A DNA stretch of 41,700 nt. Origin: Gammaproteobacteria bacterium (GTDB lineage Bacteria > Pseudomonadota > Gammaproteobacteria > Thiohalomonadales > Thiohalomonadaceae). Shown piece after piece: positions 8,901-15,474 of the stretch. A model generated the notes under the pieces. The model did not search any database. It had not been told where the DNA came from and worked only from the letters and a program-made list of their open reading frames with translations. The stretch is from NCBI GenBank assembly GCA_015231435.1, contig JADGBN010000013.1, positions 1-41,700 of the forward strand. The letters run 5' to 3'. Positions within the stretch are counted from its first letter, which is position 1. Every line of letters begins with the position of its first letter. The translations under genes and the position numbers were made by a program.

Positions 8901-9486
8901 TGCTGGTGCCCAGGGTATTATCGCAGGAGGTCTCCCACTGCCCGCTGCTCATATTGCCATCGGGTTTGCTGCACATGCCGCCATGATTGGCGTTCTTGGT
9001 ATCTATTGCAGTCGTGCAACTGCCAATGGGATTGGGGCTCCAGTTAGGGTTGGCAAAATTGCCGTTGGCGTAGTAGAGGTAGTGGCTAGTCTCACCGCTA
9101 TTATTGACGAGAAGCAACTCAACATTATTATTTTTAGTTTCAATATCGAGTACCAGAAAATCGCCCTGTTTGGCACTATTGCCGACTTTATTGTCTGTCG
9201 TATTTAATTTGGCGTTGTTTAAGGTGTACTGCTCTTTGTCGCTGTCAATGCTTAGCACCCATTTATCGAGGTTGCTGCTGTCGGCGGTGACATAGAGTTC
9301 AACGTAGTTGGTCTTCTTGTTACCCTCTTGGTAGATCTGATTAATGATAATCGCACTATTGGCAGCACAGTCCGGCGGTGCATTGTTGTTATTATTTTTA
9401 GCCGTCACAGATCCGCAGAGGGTTAAGGTGATAAAGAGGAGCCACCATTTCGTGATAGCAAGGATGGATTGCGATGGTTTCGTCAT
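5941..9486 (-). CDS. mshQ: MshQ-like giant secreted protein with DUF6701 C-terminal region
   Basis: A 1181-residue exported protein. Residues 1-29 form a signal peptide ending CGSVTA. Residues about 44-165 resemble a lamin-tail domain (AIIINQIY..., YVELYV..., KWVLSID). Residues about 230-370 look like an H-type lectin-like repeat (NFTQDFTEPPLVFTLP, AHRIRNITRSGFEIM), possibly followed by a diverged second copy. From about 540 to the end is a DUF6701-type region starting DHFELSHSVDALTCAPSDVTLRAC written here in two parts: DHFELSHSVDALTC and APSDVTLRAC. That region has many beta-rich Ig-like stretches. GGGGAG precedes the ATG at a good distance. No membrane anchor is seen at the C terminus. Its place directly upstream of the minor pilins suggests a pilus-associated surface or tip adhesin; this is inference, since the role of MshQ is poorly known even in Vibrio. 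Confidence 0.8.
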   Translation of the reverse strand: MTKPSQSILAITKWWLLFITLTLCGSVTAKNNNNNAPPDCAANSAIIINQIYQEGNKKTNYVELYVTADSSNLDKWVLSIDSDKEQYTLNNAKLNTTDNKVGNSAKQGDFLVLDIETKNNNVELLLVNNSGETSHYLYYANGNFANPNWSPNPIGSCTTAIDTKNANHGGMCSKPDGNMSSGQWETSCDNTLGTSNEGQTLEPYCGSGEVITSLPKIEVSAFTLIDTYKKALPTVVNFTQDFTEPPLVFTLPTTDGGDTAAHRIRNITRSGFEIMTVEPQGEDGPHVAMGLNFLAIEAGRYILPGGEKMEACSFSTTKAQQSKGTHDWESFKFQSSFSQIPVLLGQVQTMLNESGNIPSKPSTPWLTTAISGVTTSDVKMALERSETTLGTLSQAEKIAYLAVEPTSGRKSFFVGSKSIEYEFIRSPEVVEGWGKCTIINYSKNWTNAANQKISPIPLASMNSRGGDSESGEDDGGWFRRCGESVANESARIRLSVDEIRKGNNDLDKNRTHATAERAGIVVFSDNYVTTSVSLDHFELSHSVDALTCAPSDVTLRACKDANCTTLYDGNVSVNLLPSNANSSWSGTNMVADSVDFSGGTINLQLRTVQAGKITLAMSSTPKPTSPLICRSGGVVSDCKINFAAAGLLVTAPASLTANQPSGPVTIQAVKQADSSVNCAPALSGSQKLKLWATYENPSSGTMAVTLNGSALATTPPASSQNVTFDSNAQVTFNTISYPDAGTVRLQAQLDGVGEMAGITLTGDTLLFSRPLALAIFSNDANAACSSGDHTCSAFKAAGDNFNLTVAGVRWESANDSDFNDNAITPNFTGNFSLSHSLIAPNGGNSALIGINSGSISNQGSVTLGQSFSDVGVITISGSASYLGGNLSGTSANIGRFYPASFSLAITNTGEFADTHTGFTYLGESFGYLVNPVVTLNASNSGGVTTSNYHGNFAKLNTANLTFTYPITDSSHTDQNGNNFVLSVTTTPPQLTSLNGVITITLANDSFAYSHDFARVEPFYSDLGITLNPFSDSDGASYSGSTLITPLANRQRFGRAVMVDSFSLSSSGSTATMPLLLEYWQNGLFNPATDDSETLLNSNQLLQLNGDTLAITPASVAHGGNFTLSANGTAATYSFTLDLSAAHTHLRYDWDSNGTHNNDPSAALVLGELFRGNNRFIYLQEQ

Positions 9487-9920
9487 GGCAGTGAACTCCC
9501 CTTATTTGCGACCGATGCGCGGCGGCAGCCGAGAATGCTAAAAATGGTGAGAATCGTTAAAAAGGTGGTTTGCCAGTGGCCGCCGCTGGCGTTGCTGCTG
9601 CTGGCTTGTGCGAGGATTACCGGGGCGGCGTAGCTTACATAGATAATAATACCAAAGAAAAAGAGATTGCCGGCAAGCGGAAAAAACCCCCGTTTTTTAA
9701 TAAACCAGAACCCTTGAAGGCAGGCGAGTATCGTAAAAAGAGCCAGCAGCAGGATCTCCAGTAGCGGCATCTGTAACAGCTCCAGCTGCAATAGTCGGTA
9801 GCTGCTGTCCACCACCCCGAGAATGGCGAAGAGAATCCAGATCATGCCGATAACCGGACAGTTATTTTCGTTAAGAATAATGGCGTAGAAAGGGGGTGAT
9901 TTTTTCTGTGATCTGCTCAT
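9483..9920 (-). CDS. Small integral membrane protein of unknown function
   Basis: A 145-residue protein that I do not recognise. It has about four hydrophobic segments, around residues 24-40 (IGMIWILFAILGVV), 52-70 (PLLEILLLALFTILACL), 84-108 (LAGNLFFFGIIIYVSYAAPV) and 118-132 (TTFLTILTIFSILG). The last segment ends in LGCRRASVANKGSSLP. It lies between the EAL phosphodiesterase (48 bases upstream) and the MshQ-like gene, whose start it overlaps by four bases (ATGA), so it is probably part of the pilus operon. The ribosome site is weak. The C-terminal SILGCRR resembles a PEP-CTERM/GlyGly-CTERM-like tail (hydrophobic stretch plus basic end), but the short spacing does not make a firm case. Confidence 0.65.
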   Translation of the reverse strand: MSRSQKKSPPFYAIILNENNCPVIGMIWILFAILGVVDSSYRLLQLELLQMPLLEILLLALFTILACLQGFWFIKKRGFFPLAGNLFFFGIIIYVSYAAPVILAQASSSNASGGHWQTTFLTILTIFSILGCRRASVANKGSSLP

Positions 9921-9968
9921 CGCGATTAAACTTTGCCCAGGTAGCTTGGTTATACCCAGTATAATAGA

Positions 9969-11756
9969 TTAAGCGGAACGAGTAGCGAGCTCTTTTTGCT
10001 GCTTGAGAAATATTTTAAACTCATCTGCCGGCAGGGCTTTACTGTAGTACCACCCCTGTACCTCTTCACACCCCATGGTCTGTATGAGTGCCAGCTGTCT
10101 TTCGGTTTCGACCCCCTCAGCGACCACGCCCATATTCAGGCGATGCGCCATGGTGACAATGCTAAACATCAGTTGGCGGTCGTAGTGGCTCTGCTCGGCA
10201 AGATGTACATAACTACGGTCTATTTTGAGCATATCAAACTGAAAAAGCTTGAGATAACTGAGGGACGAGTAGCCGGTACCAAAGTCATCAAGGACAATTT
10301 TTACCCCCAGCTGATGCAGCTGATGCAGGACTTCAAGCGCACCGGTCTCCTGACGCAGCAAGATGCCTTCGGTGATCTCCAGCTCTATGTGGTGGGGTGA
10401 AATTTTAAAATTGTGTAACTTATCTGCAAGCCATTGGGCAAAGTGCTCTTGATAGAGCTGTTGCGGTGAGACGTTCACACTAATGACCAGATTGCGCTCA
10501 CCCTGCTGCTGCAGCTGCTGCATAAACTGCAGTGATTTAGTCAGCACCTGTTCACCGAGGGTGATAATCCAGTTATTTTTTTCCGCCAAAGCGATAAATA
10601 TCTCCGGTGAGATATTTCCCAGTTCAGGCGAATGCCAGCGGCATAGCGCCTCCATGCCACAAACCTGATGATTGCCAGGGTTGACGCGGGGTTGAAAAAC
10701 AACCTGCAGTTGGTCTTTGGCAATTGCTTGCGAAAGTGCTTCGCGCAGTTTCACCGTGTACTCTTTTTCTGTCTTCATTTGCGGCTCGTAGTGGACGCAA
10801 CCGCCGCCGCTTTTGCGCACGGTTTCAATGGCGATATTGGCCTGCTCGAGAAGCTCATTAGCGTCCGTACCGCAGATACCGCTATGAGCGATACCGATAG
10901 CCGTTTTAAGCTGGTAACCGTAAAGATGCTTGACAACACACGCTTGCAGTGTCGCTGTAATCGCGTCGGTCAGGCGTTCAATTTTAGGGTAGTGAGCAAA
11001 GCTTACCGTAGTGACAAAAGCGTTATTGTCGCTGCGGGCAAGTATAGGGCTCTCTGTTAACAGCGTTTGCAGCTGCAGGGTTAAGCAGTGCAGGAGATTG
11101 TGAGTTGTCTGTTCACCGAAAATAAGTTGCAGGTTCTCAAATTTAAGAATATTAATTTTCACTAGCCAAAAAAGAGGGTCAGTGGCTGGGCGTCGTTGAT
11201 TTAAGTGAGCTTGCAGGGCGACGGCGTTAGGCAGGCCGGTTAAGAGATCGGTAAAGGCGAGGCGTTTTATCTGCCGATCTTTGGCATCACTCTGCACTGC
11301 CCAGAGAAGCATCAATATGGTCAGAAAGACAAAGGTGGGTAACACCCGCACCGGCAGGTATTGATAGTTATCGACCATGCCAATCACTGCCGGGATTAAG
11401 GTGATGAGTAGTAGTAGTGAAGTGGGTAACGCCCAGCGTAGTGGCAGCAGGACAAAATTAAGAACGGGAATAATCACTGCGTAAATAATATAGAGATAGT
11501 CAGCAGGGTAGCGGTAAATAATGCTAAGAATCAGGAGATTAAGGACAATGACCAGAAGATAGGCGAGATAGGGGTTAGCGGGCTGCAGGCGAATCCCGAT
11601 GGTAATTGGCAGCACGAAGAGCCAGATCACAAGGATGGCGCTCCAACTACTGGGGTTGCCTATAAGATAGTTGGCCACAGGGGTTAAAATGCCCGCAAGT
11701 ACTACAATCGTGAGGCCAAAGCGGTAGATAAGCTGGTTGCGCTGCGTGATATCCAT
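9969..11756 (-). CDS. Membrane-bound EAL c-di-GMP phosphodiesterase with degenerate GGDEF domain
   Basis: A 595-residue inner-membrane signalling protein. Residues about 10-155 hold five to six membrane segments. Residues 168-325 are a GGDEF domain (FTDLLTGLPNAVAL) whose active-site loop reads RSDNNAF (241-247) in place of GGDEF, so cyclase activity is unlikely. Residues 335-585 are an EAL domain with all the main catalytic signatures: MEAL (Glu369), SVNVS (Asn428), ELEITEG (Glu460), DDFGTGYSSL (Asp490/491), KIDRS (Lys511), AEGVE (Glu547) and QGWYYSK (Gln567). It is therefore predicted to cleave c-di-GMP to pGpG. The start is supported by CAGAGA before the ATG. It reads into the MSHA-type cluster, and MSHA pili in Vibrio respond to c-di-GMP, so local control of the pilus is a reasonable inference. 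Confidence 0.9.
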   Translation of the reverse strand: MDITQRNQLIYRFGLTIVVLAGILTPVANYLIGNPSSWSAILVIWLFVLPITIGIRLQPANPYLAYLLVIVLNLLILSIIYRYPADYLYIIYAVIIPVLNFVLLPLRWALPTSLLLLITLIPAVIGMVDNYQYLPVRVLPTFVFLTILMLLWAVQSDAKDRQIKRLAFTDLLTGLPNAVALQAHLNQRRPATDPLFWLVKINILKFENLQLIFGEQTTHNLLHCLTLQLQTLLTESPILARSDNNAFVTTVSFAHYPKIERLTDAITATLQACVVKHLYGYQLKTAIGIAHSGICGTDANELLEQANIAIETVRKSGGGCVHYEPQMKTEKEYTVKLREALSQAIAKDQLQVVFQPRVNPGNHQVCGMEALCRWHSPELGNISPEIFIALAEKNNWIITLGEQVLTKSLQFMQQLQQQGERNLVISVNVSPQQLYQEHFAQWLADKLHNFKISPHHIELEITEGILLRQETGALEVLHQLHQLGVKIVLDDFGTGYSSLSYLKLFQFDMLKIDRSYVHLAEQSHYDRQLMFSIVTMAHRLNMGVVAEGVETERQLALIQTMGCEEVQGWYYSKALPADEFKIFLKQQKELATRSA

Positions 11757-12109
11757 AATTCTCTGCTGAGTTGTCTAATTTGGTGACGCTGAGCGCGTTA
11801 AACCTCTGTGGGGCTCATTGGTTAACTGATTTTGCCCGAGGCTAGGCAAAAAATCCATGAGCACGCCCAGCATCATTGCAATGCCATTAAGTTCAGCCTG
11901 AGGATGTCCACCACCCACTTGCCGGGGCGCCGTAAACCCATCCCTGGGGGCTTGACGGCGGCGTTATCGACATGGATGTCGGGTATACAGATAATGCAGG
12001 AGCAATTATCTGACCCTGCCGCCGACACCCGGCAATCGGGCAGTGGACACCCTTACCTTAATGGCATTGATCATCATTGTGGTTAGTCATTATGAATGCG
12101 GCTGCTATT
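11757..12109. other. 353-bp intergenic gap between priA and the EAL gene
   Basis: Apart from the palindromic element described separately at 11879-12071, I see no gene here. An open frame on the plus strand (11832-12086) runs entirely through the palindrome, has no homology I recognise and no ribosome site, and is rejected. The gap lies downstream of priA and upstream of the EAL gene, so it should hold the promoter of the latter, but I cannot point to a convincing -35/-10 pair. Confidence 0.6.
11879..12071. repeat. 193-bp imperfect palindrome, MITE-like candidate
   Basis: The element begins CAATGCCATTAAG (11879-11891) and ends with its exact reverse complement CTTAATGGCATTG (12057-12069). 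A second inverted pair lies inside: positions 11907-11928 against 12028-12049, 18 of 22 matching. GACGGCGGC (11954-11962) nearly pairs with GCCGCCGAC (12019-12027 region). The centre contains the palindrome CGACATGGATGTCG and a hairpin CAGATAAT / ATTATCTG (loop nine bases). The 8-bp sequence CATCATTG occurs directly on both sides (11871-11878 and 12072-12079), as a target-site duplication would. The internal stretch around ACCCATCCCTGGGGGCTT looks like intergenic repeats I have seen in other Gammaproteobacteria, but I cannot verify that here. Confidence 0.6.
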
Positions 12110-14368
12110 TTAGCTGATCTCAATCGGATCAATATCTAGCGACCATCGTACCTGACGTGCTGACTTTAGCTGTGCAATGGCATCGAGTTTTTGCTCAAGC
12201 AGCTGATGTAGCGGTTGCCGCTGTCGCGCCTGCAGCAGCAGCTGATAGTGATGCTGGCCGGCACGGCGCTCCATCGGGGCGGCAAGGGGGCCAAATATTT
12301 CAACGTCTGCTGCGGGTTGCAGAACGCCTAAGGCCTCCTGGAGAAAAGTTTGCGCGCCGCTGGCTTGAGTCGCATCCGCACGAATGAGGGCAAGGTGGCG
12401 AAACGGGGGGAGGCCGACGGCTTGACGCTCCCGCAGTGCATCTCGGGCAAAGCGGTGATAGTCGTGCGCTAGCAGCGGAGCGAGGAGCGGATGATCCGGG
12501 GCGTGGGTTTGAATAACCACTTCACCGGCACGCTCGGCGCGTCCGGCACGCCCTGCCACCTGAATTAGCTGTTGCGCCATGCGCTCGCCGGCACGAAAGT
12601 CAACACTGTAAAGTCCCTGATCGCCGTTAATAATGCCGACCAGGGTGACTGCCGGAAAGTGGTGCCCTTTGGCAATCATTTGGGTACCAATGAGGATCTG
12701 CCGCTGCCCCTGTTGAATCTCTGCAAGAATCTCGGCAAGTGCCCCTTTGCGGCGGGTGGCGTCACGGTCAATGCGTAATACCGGCACCTCGGGAAAGGCG
12801 CTGTTTAAGGCGAGTTCAATACGCTCCGTGCCGTTGCCAATGGGGCGAAGCTCGCTGCTGTGGCACTCGGGGCACTGCTCTGGACGTGGCTGGCTGCTGC
12901 CGCAGTGGTGGCAGCGCAAATCGCGCTGACCGTGGTAAAGCGTTAGCCTTGCATCACAGTGGCGGCACTGAAAACTCCAGCCGCAGTGGTGGCACAACAG
13001 CAGCGGCGCATAACCCCGACGGTTAAGAAAAATGAGCACCTGCCCCCCCCTTTCCAAATGATCGCCAATCGCGCCAAGCAGGGTAGCGGAGAGCCCCTCC
13101 TGGAGCCGCTGCTGGCGTAAATCAATGGTGTGAATGCGGGGGGGGACGGCGCCACCGGCGCGTTGGCGCAGCAGCAGATGGGTATAACGCTGCTGCCAGG
13201 CGTTGTGCAGACTCTCTAGTGAGGGTGAGGCGCTGCCAAGAATAATCGGCACGGACTCCATTTGGGCGCGTTTAATCGCGACATCGCGGGCGTGATAACG
13301 AAAATGGTCCTGCTGTTTGAAGGAGGCGTCATGCTCCTCATCAAGAATAATCAGCCCAAGTCGCGGTAACGGGGTAAAGATAGCCGAACGTGTGCCAATT
13401 AAAATGGCAATTTCACCTCGGCTGGCACGCAGCCAGACATCACTGCGCTCCTGATCATTGAGTGCCGAATGTAACAGGCCGATGGTGGTATTAAAGCGCT
13501 GGCTAAAGCGCTCCACTAGTTGCGGCGTCAGGCCGATCTCGGGTACCAGCAGCAGCGTCTGTCCTCCCCTTTGTAGCACCGCCGCGACGGCCTGCAGATA
13601 GACTTCGGTTTTGCCGCTGCCGGTAATGCCATCGAGCAGATAGGTATGAAACTTCCCCAGACCGGCGATTAGGGTGGCAATGGCGTGCTGCTGTTCGCTG
13701 TTGGCATGAAGGGTTGGTTCAGTCGTGTTCCAGGTGACCGCTGCGGGGGGTGGCGCGCGCTGCGCAAGCTCTATCCAGCCTTGAGTCTGTAACCGTTTCA
13801 GTGTCGCTGCGGGGGCTGGGTGATAGAGTTTAAGCCGATCGGGCGTTAGGCCGGTTGGCGACTGTTGCAACTGTTGGAAAATTTGCCACTGCAGTGGTGC
13901 CTGGCGCTGTAACCGGCTTAGTCTGTCGGGTGACAGTGCGGCACCGGCGGCGCTAAGGGTCCAGCAGCGGGGGGTGTTGATGATTGCCGCATTACCCTGG
14001 CGTAGCCGTTTGGGCAGCGCGGTACTACAGACCTCACCGATAGGGTGGTGGTAGTAGCGACTGGCCCACTGCAGCAGTTGTAACAGCGGTGGGCTGAGTA
14101 GTGGCTGATTCTCCAGTAGTGCAAGGGCAGGTTTAAGGCGTTGCGGCTCAAGCGCACTGTAGTTGTCGACGCCAAGCAGAATACCGATGCGCTCACTGCG
14201 GCCAAAGGGCAGTCGTAGCCGTATGCCTGGCTGTAAGGGGGTGAGTGGATCGTGGCCGACGTGGGGCAGATAGTCAAAAAGACGGCGTAGCGGGCCGGGC
14301 ACGGCAACATGAAGAATGGTGGGTATGAGGGGGGCGGCGTCGGGGGTCACCGAAACATTGTGCCACAT
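12110..14368 (-). CDS. priA: Primosomal protein N' (replication restart helicase)
   Basis: A 752-residue superfamily 2 3'-5' DNA helicase that reloads the replisome at stalled forks. The N-terminal DNA-binding domain contains HVAVPGPLRRLFDYLP. Walker A is GITGSGKTE (247-255), motif II is DEEH (in LIILDEEHDASF), and a helicase C-terminal core holds GTQMIAKGHHFP and QLIQVAGRAGRA. Inserted between the helicase lobes are eight zinc-binding cysteines in four CxxC pairs (CHHCGW, CRHCDA, CHHCGS, CPECHS). All match PriA (E. coli 732). The chosen ATG has a poor ribosome site, and the true start could be some codons later. It is transcribed alone, divergent from the phosphate operon. Confidence 0.96.
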   Translation of the reverse strand: MWHNVSVTPDAAPLIPTILHVAVPGPLRRLFDYLPHVGHDPLTPLQPGIRLRLPFGRSERIGILLGVDNYSALEPQRLKPALALLENQPLLSPPLLQLLQWASRYYHHPIGEVCSTALPKRLRQGNAAIINTPRCWTLSAAGAALSPDRLSRLQRQAPLQWQIFQQLQQSPTGLTPDRLKLYHPAPAATLKRLQTQGWIELAQRAPPPAAVTWNTTEPTLHANSEQQHAIATLIAGLGKFHTYLLDGITGSGKTEVYLQAVAAVLQRGGQTLLLVPEIGLTPQLVERFSQRFNTTIGLLHSALNDQERSDVWLRASRGEIAILIGTRSAIFTPLPRLGLIILDEEHDASFKQQDHFRYHARDVAIKRAQMESVPIILGSASPSLESLHNAWQQRYTHLLLRQRAGGAVPPRIHTIDLRQQRLQEGLSATLLGAIGDHLERGGQVLIFLNRRGYAPLLLCHHCGWSFQCRHCDARLTLYHGQRDLRCHHCGSSQPRPEQCPECHSSELRPIGNGTERIELALNSAFPEVPVLRIDRDATRRKGALAEILAEIQQGQRQILIGTQMIAKGHHFPAVTLVGIINGDQGLYSVDFRAGERMAQQLIQVAGRAGRAERAGEVVIQTHAPDHPLLAPLLAHDYHRFARDALRERQAVGLPPFRHLALIRADATQASGAQTFLQEALGVLQPAADVEIFGPLAAPMERRAGQHHYQLLLQARQRQPLHQLLEQKLDAIAQLKSARQVRWSLDIDPIEIS

Positions 14369-14698
14369 CAGTTGAACATTGTAACGGATCGAGTTTTACC
14401 GAGGTGTGGGGCAAAAAGTGTCGCAGTGATGACAAAAATATTGAATTACCAAGAATTGAAATATTGCTGTCAAAAAGCTGTCATGATTGACATAGATCAG
14501 TTACGCTTAAGCTTGACATACGGCGCTCTTTGCGGTGGTTGTTATGGGAGTGTTGGTGTCGCTGTTCGTATGGTGGCAGGGGGGGTCGCTTTGATGCAAT
14601 GAAGCGGGTCATTTGCAGATCTGCCTGATGGTGTTGGGCCTCTGCAGTACGCCACCATAATCGTAAGTAATGCGTTTATAAACATATTAGGAGGATTT
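14369..14698. other. 330-bp divergent promoter region between priA and the phosphate operon
   Basis: No gene is supported here. The region carries the Pho box at 14467-14484 and, further on, TTGACA-like hexamers at 14487 and 14513 without well-spaced -10 partners. Near the end it has a strong ribosome site, AGGAGGA, just before the DUF47 start. The plus-strand open frame crossing 14309-14602 lacks a ribosome site and overlaps priA, so it is not called. Confidence 0.6.
14467..14484 (+). promoter_or_regulatory. Pho box (PhoB binding site)
   Basis: CTGTCAAAAAGCTGTCAT: two CTGTCA repeats spaced 11 bases start to start, separated by five bases. This is nearly the E. coli Pho box consensus of two CTGTCAT-type 7-mers with an A/T-rich 4-base linker. 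A -10-like CATAGAT starts six bases after the box (14491-14497), close to the spacing in PhoB-activated promoters, where the box replaces the -35. The downstream genes are a PhoU-like protein and a phosphate permease, so the site makes functional sense. Confidence 0.75.
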
Positions 14699-15379
14699 AT
14701 GCGCGGAACTAATCCTATAGCTGCCCTATTGGGTAGCTCACCATTTAAGCCGATGCAGTTACATATGCGCTCTGTCAGGGCGTGTGTTTCCCATATGCCG
14801 GCTCTTTTTGCAGCGTTAATTGCGGAAGATGATGCAGCTTTACATCAGGCAAAAGAGGCTATTTTCGCCGGTGAACATGATGCCGACACCCTGAAAAATG
14901 AGTTGCGGGCGCATCTGCCCAAAGGGCTCTTTATGCCGGTGGATCGTCGTGATCTGCTCGCTTTGCTCGATTGTCAGGATGACGTCGCCAATACGGCCCA
15001 GGATATTGCTGGTCTATTGACGCAACGTAAAATGGATCTGCCAGAGCCGATGCGTGCGCCGATGCAGGCATTTGTGCAGCGCTGTGTTGATTGCGCCAAT
15101 CAGGCCGCCGATATTATTGAAGAGCTCGATGAGTTGGTCGAAATGGGCTTTCGTGGCCGAGAGGTGACGCGCGTTGACGAGATGATTGTGGCGCTTATTG
15201 TCATTGAGAATGAGACCGACCGCATGGGCATTGCGCTTTGTCAAACGCTCTTTAGTCTGGAGGAGAGCATCAGTCCGGTCACCCTCATGTTGTGGTATGA
15301 CCTTATTCACGAAATCGGTGCGATCGCAGACCATGCGGAGGCTGTGGGTAATCGTCTGCGATTACTGATGGCACGCTAA
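14699..15379 (+). CDS. PhoU-like protein, DUF47 / TIGR00153 family
   Basis: A 226-residue all-helical protein starting MRGTNPIAALLGSSPFKPMQLHM, characteristic of the DUF47 family found beside Pit transporters. Acidic segments such as FMPVDRRDLLALLDCQDDVAN, EELDELVEMGFRGREV (with EVTRVDEMI following) and IENETDR fit the metal-binding helices of PhoU-like folds. A perfect AGGAGGA lies eight bases before the ATG. Members are thought to regulate the neighbouring phosphate permease, but no enzymatic activity is established. It is the first gene after the Pho box and is followed 95 bases later by pit. Confidence 0.93.
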   Translation: MRGTNPIAALLGSSPFKPMQLHMRSVRACVSHMPALFAALIAEDDAALHQAKEAIFAGEHDADTLKNELRAHLPKGLFMPVDRRDLLALLDCQDDVANTAQDIAGLLTQRKMDLPEPMRAPMQAFVQRCVDCANQAADIIEELDELVEMGFRGREVTRVDEMIVALIVIENETDRMGIALCQTLFSLEESISPVTLMLWYDLIHEIGAIADHAEAVGNRLRLLMAR

Positions 15380-15474
15380 GGGCGCTGGTGAACGGTGAAC
15401 GATTAATCTCTCACTTATCAGCAGCAGTCCTATTAGAAGAGGCTGGCTCGCTGGTTTTATAAGGAAGATCTACA

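Noticed and set aside
11832-12086. 84-codon plus-strand open frame between the EAL gene and priA
   Set aside because: It runs through the palindromic element, has no ribosome site and no recognisable product; its openness is explained by the repeat.
14487-14548. TTGACA hexamers (14487 and 14513) as a sigma-70 promoter for the phosphate operon
   Set aside because: No -10 hexamer lies at 16-18 bases from either; the Pho box with its nearby CATAGAT is the better explanation.
14309-14602. 97-codon plus-strand frame spanning the priA start and the Pho box
   Set aside because: It overlaps priA antisense and the regulatory site, with no ribosome site and no similarity that I recognise.
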